In this document: positions 10,926 through 22,253 of the stretch, one piece after another
How positions within the stretch are numbered: the stretch's first letter is position 1
Layout of the letters: every line of letters starts with the position of its first letter
NCBI GenBank assembly: GCA_037501455.1
Contig: CM074863.1
Location: 59,873,501-59,937,500, forward strand
DNA from: Lantana camara
Lineage: Eukaryota > Streptophyta > Magnoliopsida > Lamiales > Verbenaceae
Direction: 5' to 3'
DNA length: 64,000 nucleotides
Made by a program: the position numbers and the translations under genes
The notes under the pieces: model-generated
Databases searched by the model: none
What the model saw: the letters and a program-made list of their open reading frames with translations, nothing else
Told to the model about the DNA's origin: nothing

Positions 10926-12261
10926 AATGCTAGTTCTATGGCTTGTGTTAAGGCTAGGATAATTTTTGCTTTGAAAACTTTTCTTTTGGATTTTCTAAAA
11001 AACTTAACACTTCGTGAGTGTTGGTCTAAAGAATAAGAGAAGCACCACCTCTTGTATTTATACAAGAGTGGTTCGAACTCCTAGGGTTTCCCAAACCTAT
11101 GGGAGTTGTTTTCTTGCTCACTAATTAACTCATTTAATTATTTAATTTAATTGGAATAATAAGGTCTTAACTTATTCTCCAAGTCTAGCAAGAGAAGCCT
11201 TCTCTCTCTCCTACAATAGGAAGTTGGACTTTTCAACTTTCCTAAAGTTGAAAGTCAACATTCAATAAATCAATTAATTCCCAATTAATTATTTATTGGG
11301 TTAAGCTTATTTGAGAATAGTCTTAACAATTAATTCAAAATTAATTAAAAGACCAAACTTAATTAATTACAATTAATTAATTAATTCTAGAAAAGCGTGT
11401 GAAATAAATCACACAAAATGGGACACGCGTGAAGCCACGTGTACGTGACACGTGGTAGTCACGTTGGCCGCGACATGATACGTGGCAGCCACGTGTACAT
11501 GATACGTGGCATCAGCCCCGTTTTATGCCCATTTCGATCAACAATTTTGATCCTTCGTTAATCATATTAACATCCTACCATAACCCTCGTGTTCTGGCAT
11601 TTGTGTGTGACCCTTTAGGTTCATTATTCGATTAGCAGTGACAATAATTAATTAATTCCGTAATTAATTAATCACTTCATAGATCACACTACCGTAATCT
11701 AGCAATGGGTGTGTGACCCCTAGCCGAATAATGAATTGAATCGAAGAACCTTTCAGTCAATGACAATCAGTGAAATACAATCCTCCTACAACTCCATCTC
11801 TAAATCAAGAACTAAAGCATGGGAATATTCTCAGAGCCCAAATATTCTTGATCTTTAAAGTTAAGTTCGTTTCATATCCATTTCGATCTCAATCCTAGAA
11901 AACCCCATTTTCGGGATGTCTTGATCTTTATCCACCTTGGCAAAGGGTTTAATGTTTAATGCACTTCAATTAGTAAGAGATCATTCTTGTTCTCAACAAG
12001 TGTAAGTCCTTTATCGATTCTACTAATTCTACATATGCCACTTGTGTAATCCCACCATAGGCCGTGGTTTAGCTGTCTGTATGGCGACACCCTTTTGAGC
12101 CTATATCAAAGATTACAGAGTTAGAATCTCAAGTCTAAGGATTAATGAATCACGTCATTGACCTGTGAGATATTTCCTAATCTGGAAGTTTCAGGAAACC
12201 TCCTTTCCCATTTAGGAATGTTCTCACACGGGACATCTCAGTGATGAAGTTCTTGTAACAG
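10926..12261 (-). repeat. Copia-type LTR fragment, minus strand
   Basis: Reverse-strand LTR sequence related to 13484-15418: same order of a TATA-like region (near 11055-11062), stacks of CACGTG-containing words (11390-11510), the GATTAGCAGTGAC segment (11630) and the CTCAGTGA segment (12240). It lacks the last part of the LTR at 10926 and the first part at 12261. Together with 10016-10925 it makes an inverted pair meeting at 10925/10926. An open frame at 10868-11065 lies across the junction and is not considered a gene. Confidence 0.6.
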
Positions 12262-13483
12262 TGTTGTAAGATTTTAAGTTAAACCAATCGTGCAAGTGTA
12301 CACTTAAGATATACGCGTAGCACAACAGGATCGTACCCACAGGGAAGGGAAATCAATCACTACTCAATATCCTTTTCTAATCTAGAGACCGAACTAGATC
12401 AAGTTGTTTATTAATCTACTAAAACTAAACAAAACGATTAACTAAAGTAAAGCAATTAACAGAATTGAACACACTTAGATTAAACTCAATAACTTAAACA
12501 GGCTGGAGAGTAATGACTATGCATTCAGGATTCGATATAATACTCATTTGACAAGTGCAATTCTACAACCTAGTCACTTAAATTTGTATTATCCTCTCTC
12601 AAGGTATAACCAAGTGCTCAATTAAGCTCAAAGTTGCTCTCGCAATCATTAATGGATTAATTAAACCAACAAGAGCAACACTAGTGCAAATCAAATTCTA
12701 GCGGCTTGGCATGGAAAAAGATTTACCGTTGTATAGATTAAGAACCAAATCTCTTTGCATTCCTAAAATCTACTAGTTATGAAAACTATTTCAATTACCA
12801 TCAATCTCTCAATTCTCAGGTAATTCTAGATTATGCTAAGGGTGATCAGGCCATCGCAATTCAATTCGAATCAGTTTTCAAACTAAGAATTAACACAAGT
12901 CATTCAAGCATCGTATCAAACACTTATCATGCACTCATCATTGCTCCCCTAACCCTAGGGAATTAGCTACTCATTATTAACTCAAAATATTCAATAAACT
13001 CTGGAAAAACTAATCTAACATAAGAAAAACGAATTAAAACCAAACTTAGAGGAATTAGTTTGATAACTAAAGCAATAAATAAAACCGGAAAAAAAAAAAC
13101 TGAAATTGTTTAAGAACTCGATCCTTTCGTCTTCTCGAAATTCTCTGAACAACTCTTCCAAGCTCTATGTCTCTTCTCTCAAGAACTAGGTCAAAAACCG
13201 AAGAAGATGTCCTCGAAAAAGACTCCAAAACAAACTTAAATAGCAGCCTAAAATTCAGCTCACCGACATCGGTAACGGGCGTTACCTCTCCATGCACAAC
13301 CATCATTAACGCCCGTTACAGGCCTTAAATCGTATTCGTGCTTTTATAAGTGGTAACGGGCGTTACCACTTCCTTCTGCCCAGGGGTAACGGGCTTTACC
13401 CCTCCTGCGCCAAATATATCTTCCTACTGACTTTGGTAACGGGCGTTAACAGAGTTGTAGTGCTAGAAAGTAACGGGCGTTAC
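12262..13483. repeat. Unclassified repeat with palindrome cluster
   Basis: This stretch starts TGTTGTAAGATTTT and contains GCACAACAGGATCGTACCCA, wording I associate with plant repeats but cannot place in a family. It has no coding frame of note (13067-13306 is low-complexity). It ends exactly where the copia LTR begins at 13484. Its last 215 bases hold six GTAACGGGCGTTAC palindromes, listed separately. Confidence 0.4.
13271..13483. repeat. Cluster of six GTAACGGGCGTTAC palindromes
   Basis: Copies at 13271-13286, 13307-13320, 13350-13369 (GTGGTAACGGGCGTTACCAC), 13382-13403, 13435-13450 and 13470-13483. Each can form a stem of 6-9 bp around CGGGCG. Flanking bases differ between copies, yet in the longer ones the extra flanks still pair (AGTGG/CCACT, AGGGG/CCCCT). 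Confidence 0.8.
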
Positions 13484-15418
13484 TATTGGAAAACAGGAAT
13501 CAGAAAGCAGCGGAAATTTAAAAATTTTCCAACAAAAGGATCGAAACTCGCAATCATGAATCCGAATTCGTAGAGATTAGAAACTTACTTTTCAATAATC
13601 TTTCTTGAAGCGTTTCAAGCCACCCAAGAACGCTCTTCTTGCGGCTTGATCCCCTCTCCTTGGTAAAGCTCGAATCTTTAAAAACTTCTAACTTGAAGCT
13701 CTCTAGAGATAGTCCACCAACTTGATTACAATCTAACTAGTAAGGATGCTAGTTCTCTAGTTAGTGTTTAGGCTTAACCTAGGGTTTATTTGATCTTGGA
13801 GAAAGGATGGTGTTCAACACATGAACCAAAAGAATTTTCAATTACCCTCTAAGGGGAGCTCGAGCTCCCCTATATATAGGAAGGAGAAGGGCGGCCGAAC
13901 CTAGTCCTAATGGACTAAGGATTTGGTCGGCTCTCTTATTACTTGATCTGAAGTAATTCCAAACTTTGACTTTTGAATTCTAATTCAAATCAACTTTTAA
14001 GAGAGCTAAAATATCCAAACCCCTTTCGGATAATTTTATACTTTATTTATTAATAAATAAATAACTTATTTTATCTAATTAATTAATTCATAATTAATTA
14101 AATAGACTATTTTTCTCCAAAATAAGACTTTCTTTTTAATTCAAAAATTAAACCAAAGTCTATTAAATAATTAACACATTAATTATTTAATACATACAAT
14201 ATATAAACACGTGTGAGACACGTGTCCCAAGGAAACGTGCCACTCACGTGACCCACACGTGTGATTCACACGTGTGGAACCCTCTTGGCATGATCAACTC
14301 ATTTAATCATTTTAAAGCCTTAACTCATGTAACCAAGTTATTATGTGTGACACTAGGTTCTCAATTCAATTAGCAGTGACCCTAATTAATTAATTCACTA
14401 ATTAATTAATCAGTCCACAGATTAAACGACCATAGTCTAGCAACAAGTGTTTAACCCCTAGCTGAATTGGAATATCTCGATTCAACAGAACCTTTAAGTC
14501 ATTGATTCAGGTGAGATACAATCTCCTACTTACTATCTCTCAACCAAGATCTAGGGTAAGGGAATAATCAGAACCCTAATAATCTGGTCTTAAAGCTAAG
14601 TGCATTTCATATCCATTTGATCTCAATCCAAGAAACCCTTTTCTTGATGTCTTGATCTACTGCCTTGGCCAAGGACTCCATATGCCATATGAATGACTTA
14701 CACAATAAGAGATCACCTTGCAAATGCAAGTGTAGGTCCTTTATTGATTCTCATTCACTTTCATGAGTCACTTGTGCAGCCCCAGCATAAGCCTTGGATC
14801 AGTTGTCTAAGGCGACACCCTTTAAAGCTTATACCTAAGACTACAAAGTTAACTCACAAAGTGACATGAAACCTCAAGTCTAAGGATCAATTAATCACAT
14901 CAATGACTCGTGGAATATTTCCTAATCTGGAAGTTTCCATTTCCTGAAATAGAAACTTCATTTCCCATTTAGGAATCTTCTCAGACGGGGTACCTCAGTG
15001 AACTTCCTTATTGAAGTAAGCACCCTCATGTATCACGCACGTATCAACTATACACTTTGTACCTCCATGAAACAAGTTGGTCCTTCTTAAGGGCGTGATC
15101 CCACAAGCAAGCCTTAGAGGAGTCAGGTTGACACTCCCACTGTTTGTAGGACTCATCGGCTTGGAGTATTTTACTAATCATGACTTATGTGATATAGGGC
15201 TCGTTTCATGAACCATTTCCCTAAATGGTAGAGTCCTAATGTCATCAGGATTAGGGGAGTTCTCATACATGCACAACTAAAGTAAACGCATACCAAACAA
15301 GAGCATATAAAGAAGTGTTGCCTCAATTCGTTATTTTATTCAAAGATTGTCTGTGATTACAATAAGGAAAAGTACAAAGCGGATATACAATCGGCTTTCT
15401 AGGGCACTATTCCTAACA
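13484..15418 (-). repeat. 3' LTR of the copia element
   Basis: On the minus strand the LTR starts TGTTAGGAATAGTGCCC at 15418 and ends TTTTCCAATA at 13484 (expected CCAACA, with C to T), about 1935 bp. The start follows a purine-rich AAGTGGGAAAT (15419-15429), the polypurine tract. A TATA-like TATATATAGG on the plus strand at 13871-13880 reads CCTATATATA in the transcribed sense. Direct-strand fragments of related LTRs lie at 10016-12261. Confidence 0.75.
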
Positions 15419-15434
15419 ATTTCCCACTTGCCCG

Positions 15435-16884
15435 TCAAAGCCATTCTAAAGCTACTCTAATTCCCATCTTCTGAAGATGGCCTTGGAAAGCTTCTCGACT
15501 AAGGGGTTTAGTAAGTGGATCTGCTACGTTCTCTGCTGATGCGACCCTTTCAATTTGCCCATCTCCTCTTTTGATAATATCACAGATTAGGTGGTACTTT
15601 CTCATAATGTGTTTGGCCCGTTGGTGAGATCTTGGTTCTCTTGCTTGACAACCGCCCCAATGTTCACAAAACACAGTAATGGGGTCTTTCATGCTAGGAA
15701 CAACATTCAACTCTTGAATGAAGTTTCTGATCCAAACACCTTCCTTAGCTGCATCATTTGCAGCTAAGTATTCGGCCTCAGTGGTCGAATCTGCAGTGGT
15801 CATTTGTTTGGAACTCTTCCAACTCACTGCTCCATCGTTTAGGCAGAAGATGTATCCTGACATTGACTTAAAATCATCTAAGTTAGATGCAAAGCTGGCA
15901 TCACAGTATCCTTCGACAGTAAGATCTTTCTGACCTCCGTAAACTAAGAATAAATCCTTAGCACTTTTCAAGTACTTAAGAATATTCTTCACGGTAGCCC
16001 AGTGACCATCTCCAGGGTCAGATTGGAAACGACTTGCTACACTAAGTGCATAAGCCACATCCGGTCGAGTACATAACATTGCATACATTATGCTACCTAT
16101 TGTTGATGCATAAGGTGTATGAGTCATTCTTTCCTTCTTAGAATGAAAGACATGTTCCTACACTCATAGGAAGGTTCTTAACCTTTGCCGACTCCATATT
16201 GAATCTCTTCAATACTTTGTCAATGTACATCGACTGTGATAGTCCTATCAACCTTCTAGATCTATCTCGATAGATTTTAATTCCAAGGATGTAGGACGCA
16301 TCACCAAGATCTTTCATCTCGAATTGGTTCGATAACCATAACTTAGTTACTTTCATGTCATCCTTCGAATTCCCAATAAGAAGGATGTCATCAACATAAA
16401 GTATTAAGAATTGCACTGAGGTCTCCAATTCCTTTCTATATACACATGATTTATTCGAAATTTGAATGAAGCCAAACGCTTTGACTGATTCATCAAATTG
16501 AATGTTCCAATTCCTAGAAGCCTGTTTCAATCCATAGATTGATCTTTGGAGTTTGCAAGCCTTTTGTTCACTCCCACTGAATGTGAAACCTATAGGTTGC
16601 TCCATATAAATGTCTTTATCAATGTCACCACTGAGAAAGGCAGTTTTCACATCCATTTGCCATATCTCATAGTCATAATATACAGTAATGGCAAGCATGA
16701 TCCGAATAGACTTTTGCATTTCAACTGGTGAAAAGGTTTCATCAAAGTCCACGCCGGGTCTTTGAGTGAATCCTTTTGCAACCAGTCTTGCTTTGTAGGC
16801 TGCAATGCTTCCATCAACTCCAAGCTTTCTCTTAAAGATCCATTTGCAATCAATAGGTTTGACCCCATCAGACAAATCTACCAA
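15435..16884 (-). pseudogene. Copia reverse transcriptase and RNase H
   Basis: RT lies at 16138-16884: FKRKLGVDGSIAAYKARLVAKGF, TFSPVEM, DVKTAFLSG, YGLKQASRNW and the catalytic LYVDDILLIG. RNase H is at 15435-16127: YASTIGSIMYAM, TRPDVAYA, the ADSTTEAEY signature, and VADPLTKPL near the end. A frameshift separates the two near 16130. The order, RT then RNase H with integrase upstream, is diagnostic of Ty1/copia. Both domains are almost complete in length, so decay is moderate. Confidence 0.9.
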
Positions 16885-18182
16885 GGTCTAAACTTGGTTG
16901 GAGTTCATGGAATCCATTTCGGATTTCCATGGCTTCTATCGACTGTTCAGAGTCAGAATCTGAAAGTGCCTCCTCATATGTTAAAGGATCATTATCCTTT
17001 TGAGAGATCTCATGGAAGAATCCATACCATCTCTCCGGCTGTCTAGGAGTGCGTTCAGAACGCCTTAGAGGAGGATTTACGTGTGTATCGAAATTCGTGA
17101 TTGGTTGTGGTTGATCAGAAGGGGATGTTTCTTCAATGGGCGGTGTGGGGTCACTTTGCACTTCCTCTAATTCTATGATCTTGCCTTTTTTTTCTTTAAG
17201 GAACGGTTCCTCAAGAAAAGTAGCATTTCTAGAAACAAACACCTTTTCTTAAATTGATCATAGAAGTAGTATCCTATGGATTCCATAGGATAACCTACAA
17301 AGTAGCATAAGTTAGAACGAGATTCTAACTTATCTCCCACTGTCCTCTTCACGTAAGCAGGACAACCCCAAATTCTTAAGTAAGAATAACTAGGGATTTT
17401 ACCATGCCACATTTCATAGGGCGTTTTAGGGACTGACTTAGAGGGAACTAGATTCAAAATCTTTGCTGCACTTTCTAGGGCATAACCCCAGAAAGAAGGT
17501 GGTAAGTCAGTGAAACTCATCATGGAACGAACCATATCAAGTAAGGTTCGATTCCTTCTCACAAACTCCATTGAGTTGAGGAGTTCCCGGAGGAGTCCAC
17601 TGAGAGATAATCCCATTATCTTTGAGATGATTAAGGAATTCTTCACTAAGATACTCACCTCCTCGATCAGATCGAAGTGCTTTGATCTTGTGACCAGTTT
17701 GGTTCTCAACCTCCTTTAGAAATTCTAGGAATTTCTCAAAAGCTTCAGATTTATACTTCATTAAGTATACATAACCATACCGACTAAAGTCATCGGTAAA
17801 GGTTATGAAATACTGATGACCGTTTCTTGCGCTTACACTAAGCGGTCCACAGACATCAGAATGGATCAAATCCAAGACCTTAGTGGCACGTTCCACAGTT
17901 CCTTTAAAAGGAACTTTGGACATCTTTCCTTTGAGACAGGACTCGCAAGAAGTTAACTCTTTGAGATCATTTTCAGAGAATGATCCTAAAGTGTTTATCT
18001 TGCTAATTCTGTTCTTGGAAATGTGTCCTAATCAAGCGTGCCATTAGAAGCTGAAACTTTGTCATCTCTCTTACGTTTAGTTTCTCGTTGTATATTCATA
18101 ATATTGATATTTTGAGCTAGATAAAGTCCATTACTTAGAGTACCGATGTGAACGGAAGAGTTGTCCCGTTTGATAAAATATT
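16868..18182 (-). pseudogene. Copia integrase, first part interrupted
   Basis: The integrase catalytic core shows D in HSDVCGPL, D in RSDRGGEY and a region where the third acidic residue is expected (PQLNGVCE, about 17550). The frame shifts at that point between 17537-17923 and 17173-17709. The N-terminal HHCC finger region (17930-18060) holds a TGA where an Arg codon CGA is expected, consistent with C to T decay, and a frameshift. The C-terminal part, with YVKRTVGDKLESRS and a proline-rich linker, is in 16868-17242. The region ends at 18182, where L1 is inserted. Confidence 0.85.
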
Positions 18183-18696
18183 TGTGACGCCCCGTTTTCT
18201 CGAAGGGCGTTCTTACGACATCAACAAGTAAGTCTCTACACTTATGTGTGTTTAATTTAAGAGTTCTTGAATTATATGATTTAATGTAAATCCAATTTAA
18301 TATGTGTTCATTCGAATTATTCTAAGATTAATTGCAACTTGATTAATTACGCGCCTATTTAACCCTAACTATCTAATTTGATTTAATTCAAATTTATTCC
18401 ATGAAATAATTGTCAAGTTGATTTCAAATTCATCATGTTACTTAACTTGTTTAATTTCGGTTTACTTGAATTCCTTGAGATTAATTGTCAATCATGTGTT
18501 TACAAAGTGCCGCTAAATTATACGAAAAGTTTCTAAAATTAAATTGAATTAAACTATAATTGATAAATCTATCTCTTTCATTTTAAATTATAAAATTAAT
18601 TCGGAGCTTGAATGTTTATTCGTAACTTTACCAATTTTATTCACGATTATTTGTACGCGATATTACTCTTTGCTACGCGATAAGGATACCCGGTTG

Positions 18697-18703
18697 TATA
18701 TAG
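18697..18703 (+). promoter_or_regulatory. Candidate TATA box in L1 5' LTR
   Basis: TATATAG follows an AT-rich U3-like region and precedes a CT-rich stretch (CTCTCTCTCT, 18740-18750) common just downstream of plant start sites. The same site is at 25157-25163 in the 3' LTR, and the older copy on the minus strand keeps TATATAC near 46888. No other site fits as well, but the start site is not shown. Confidence 0.5.
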
Positions 18704-20811
18704 CTTGTGCACAAGACACATTTCTCCCAATCCCTTTTCTCTCTCTCTCTCCTCTCCCACTTTCTCTCTCCCGCGGGTTACTATCGCGGCTTCGGTTACG
18801 AGCCCATAACTCGATCGTTTCTCGACGGAATTCAACAAACGAATAGTCCATTTCGATTATCTCGGCGAGACCGACGTAAGAGTACCAATTTCACGGCCTA
18901 AAGATGAACGGTGGCGGAGTTATGGCCGGATTTCAGTAGCAGCGGCGGAGCTGTCAGACCGCCGCCACTTCGCCGGCGTTTCGGGACGTTTTCCGGCCAT
19001 TTTCTTGGTACACGCGCCTTGGACCCAGAAAGTAGACTTCCAGCCGCTTCGGTTGACGTCGGATTCGTGGCAATCGGAGCAGCGACGGCGCCGCACGCGC
19101 CGCCCAAAGCTCGCGGCGTCAGCGCGAGTTACTGTAGCGGCGGCGGCAGAAACTTCGGCGGCCAACGGGGGCCTTTTCCGGCCATCTTTTGGTCTCGGGC
19201 TCTTCACGAAAGTTGTTCGGAACGACGAGAACTAGTGACCTGTGATCAGGCGACTCCAGATTCGGTGGTTTGGCAGCGGATCGGCGGCGGCAAAGTGGCG
19301 GTGCAACGGCGGCACTAGCTCCGAGGATTTTTCCGGAAAGCTATCTTAGGGCTTTCGAAGAGCTCGTCATGGGTAAGACAACCCCTCTTTCGGATCACAT
19401 TTTGGTTCACCGGTTTGGAAGTAATTTGAGTTTGAAGATTTAGGGTTTTCGTGTTCTTAGATTTCAGATCTAGGACAATCGGCTTGGAATTTCCAGAAAT
19501 TGATCGAGGATTCGGATCGGGCACGAAGACTTCATTCAGGACTGATTTTTCGGGATTTTTCCGGCGACTTTTGACGGCGGCCCGGTGGCGGCCCGGCGAC
19601 TTTCCGGCGGCTCCGGTGGCGGCACTCCGGCGAATTTCGGACAGAATGTTCGTCTCGTTGTGGTGAGTTCAATGCCACTTTCCGTTCGTTAATCGGACAC
19701 TCGATCTATTTATTACAAATTATTTTGCGTATTTGTGATTATTTGAATTAATTGTTTTAAGTGCAAATAAATTGGTTATTGTTGGTTTCTTGATCGAGAT
19801 GTATTCCAATCGTATATGAAAACATGTGTTGAATGGATTGTGATATGTATGAATGTTTCGATTTACAATTTGAATCCCGATGTGATGAATTTACGCTATT
19901 TGTTAAGTACGAAGGGGTGTTAGTGTAATATCTAGAAACTAATCTTTTATGTGACTAAATGAACTTGAATGATATTTTAGAAGAACGAAAATGTTGTGAT
20001 TTCTCTATATGAATTTGAGACGTTCTCAATGTTATGTTTGTTGTAAATTGTGTTTCAAATATAATTTAGATACATGAAGGATGCTCGAACAACTTGAGAC
20101 TTTATGCATGATAGGAGTTAGAATTGTAATATCTTGATTTACTCTTACTACTTGAAAATGGTATATTATGAATTACGATAAATTGATAATTGTCATGTTT
20201 GTAAGTAATTAATTCCTAGTTGAATAATTGTATAAACACTTTAAATGAACAATTATGCTTAGTAATCAACTAAGGGGATATATGTGTAATGATTCTAAAC
20301 TTTTATAAATGACTTAGGGGATGTAAGTGTAATATTTATGAAACTATGTATGTGACTTGAGCTTGTGTACCAAACATGTTGTGAAGTTGTAAAGTATGAT
20401 CTTAAGTGAATTAAATGCACTCTTTATTTGTATCAAGCATGCCATCTACGTACAACAACCTTGTATGTTTATATGATCAAGTTGCTCTTACTTATGCACT
20501 TTATAACTGGACATGAACTTGATGCTTAATTCTAATATTATAATTGAACCCTGTGACATTGGATGATTTAATATGCATTTCGTGAATACATTGACTTCCT
20601 AAATTGATCTTGCATCTTTGGATATGGAATTGCATGATGGTTGCTTGTAAATATGATCTTGTTGAGCATTGATATGCCTTGATTGACCACGACACCTTAT
20701 CCAAGCACAACATGAACACTTATGCATAACCACGATCATGTTGAGCAACGCCGTGCGTCTTGTTTGGTTCATATAGAGTCTAAGTCTGGGCTTCTGTATG
20801 TCTTGTCACAG

Positions 20812-20884
20812 AGTTTGGTGGTGCCGGTGGGCCCGAGGTTTAGAGTGTTTGGCCCTTCACACTCTCAGACTCTACTTTCACGAG
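20812..20884 (+). other. Predicted LTR mini-exon, L1 5' LTR
   Basis: A 73-nt stretch between acceptor TCTTGTCACAG and donor CACGAG|GTGAGG. In the older minus-strand copies the acceptor is TTCTGTTTCAG (for example near 30655), so the signal is retained or better despite divergence. The box GCCGTGCGTCT lies about 50 bases upstream. Splicing is a prediction. Confidence 0.45.
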
Positions 20885-21725
20885 GTGAGGTTTAGGATTT
20901 TGTATAGTTATGCGACCTATGGCCTTTACATGCTGATTTCTACCCCTGCATGCGAGTATACCTTACAATAGCTATGTATGTGTTGAATATGATATTTTTA
21001 TGATCTTATGCTTGCACTTCTCCGTGGGCGGGCTATCCCTGCAGCGTGGGAATGTAAGTGTGTGAGTCCTGCGTGGGCGGGCTATCCCTGCAGCGTAGGA
21101 ATATATATAAAAACCAGTTTTTGAAGCATATGTAAGCTATTTTGGAAAAACAGTTGTGTTGTGATTATGTAGCGAGTTGGCCATGAAATATTGGCATCTG
21201 TATGTATGTATGTATGTATGTGGATCCGAGGAGCTATGGGTAAGGAGCCCCCGGGACGGTTAGGGCCGTCGGGGATATACCTGTGCGTAGTTCCATTTGA
21301 GATATCTTCACGCGACCCGTGCTGTAGGGAAGGTGTGGTATCTTGAGCCTTCGGCTAAGGCCGGGGAGGACTCTTGTGGGTTCGCTACCCCTTGAGGGTA
21401 TGTCTGTTATGGATGGTTTGGGGACGGTACATCTCCTCCATCATTGGTGTGACGGTTGGATTGATTTTGTATTTTATGATATGATTCTGAGGAGTAAAGG
21501 TTGGAAGCTCGTACTCGCCGAGCATGTGTTCTGTTTTGTCTGGGAATCATGAATCGAGATAGAGTTTCTGAAATATTTTCTAAAGCTTATACTTATAACT
21601 ATCTTTTGGGTACTTTTGGAAATGTCTTTGGTATGCAACACCTATCTCCGGTTCATGAGTCCACCCTTCTGATATGTGCTATGCTCCATATATATATACA
21701 GTGGGTGTGCGTTAGCCCCCTCACT

Positions 21726-21740
21726 CGGTCAAGTTGACTG
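21726..21740 (+). promoter_or_regulatory. Conserved LTR hairpin, L1 5' LTR
   Basis: CGGTCA (21726-21731) pairs with TGACTG (21735-21740) around a 3-base loop, with one G-T (G-U) wobble. Older LARD copies have the fully paired CAGTCA/TGACTG. It is 27 bases upstream of acceptor GTTGCAG (21767) and the box GCTAGGCGG (21781). Confidence 0.6.
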
Positions 21741-22235
21741 ACCCCTCATTTACACTTTTAGTTGCAGGTTGTTGGCGTTTGCTAGGCGGAAGTGAGTCAT
21801 TTGAGTTGCACTTCGTCGGTCTAGTCTTTCTATTTGCATTTGTCCTCTCATACACTTTACTTATACTTAAGACTTGTAGACTTGAGATTATACTTTACTA
21901 TTTCGGTAGCCCCTTGTGGCACCCTCATTCGGCCCCTTGTGGCACTTGATGATTATTAATTTATGTTGATATTCGGGATTAGGTATCTATGCTAGTTGAA
22001 CCCGTCACCTGCTTTGCATGTTTTGTTTTAAATGCTTCCGCTATCTATTGTTGTTGGTTTTAATTGCTTTCGCACTCTGAGTTTTGGTCAAGTTAGATCC
22101 GCCTAGCCTAGTGTGTGAGTTGGTTTCCCGTTCGCTCTGATTCGGATTCGGGCATGGATTTCCATTTCATGTTCTGGGTCTGGGTCATAGTGCGGGGGAT
22201 GTGGCATCCTCCGTTTGGGGTGTTACATCCTTAAG

Positions 22236-22253
22236 TGGTATCAGAGCTCTAGG
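22236..22253 (+). other. Primer binding site, LARD L1
   Basis: TGGTATCAGAGCTCTAGG starts eight bases after the 5' LTR. Its first 12 bases are the standard complement of the plant initiator-Met tRNA 3' end. Confidence 0.9.

Larger units (their letters stand above)
18183..22227 (+). repeat. 5' LTR of LARD L1
   Basis: The LTR runs from TGTGACGCCCCG to TTTGGGGTGTTACA. An AT-rich first 500 bases leads to a TATA-like site, then about 940 bases of GC-rich sequence up to a predicted donor at 19662. The remaining half is AT-rich and contains the box GCCGTGCGTCT (20750-20760), mini-exon, the block ending CTCGCCGAGC (21491-21523), hairpin and acceptor. A GTAT microsatellite lies at 21200-21220. Differences from the 3' LTR are at 18276, 18772, 19138, 19460, 19683 and 21799. 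Confidence 0.95.

Noticed and set aside
18911..19318. 135-codon open frame, present in both L1 LTRs (also 25371-25778)
   Set aside because: The region is GC-rich, which lengthens chance frames, and several frames on both strands are open at once. The two LTRs are almost identical, so preservation means nothing, and the older copies do not keep the frame. Only one difference between the L1 copies falls in it.
22236..22253. tRNA gene fragment
   Set aside because: Only the 12-18 bases complementary to the initiator-Met tRNA 3' end are present, just after an LTR: a primer binding site.
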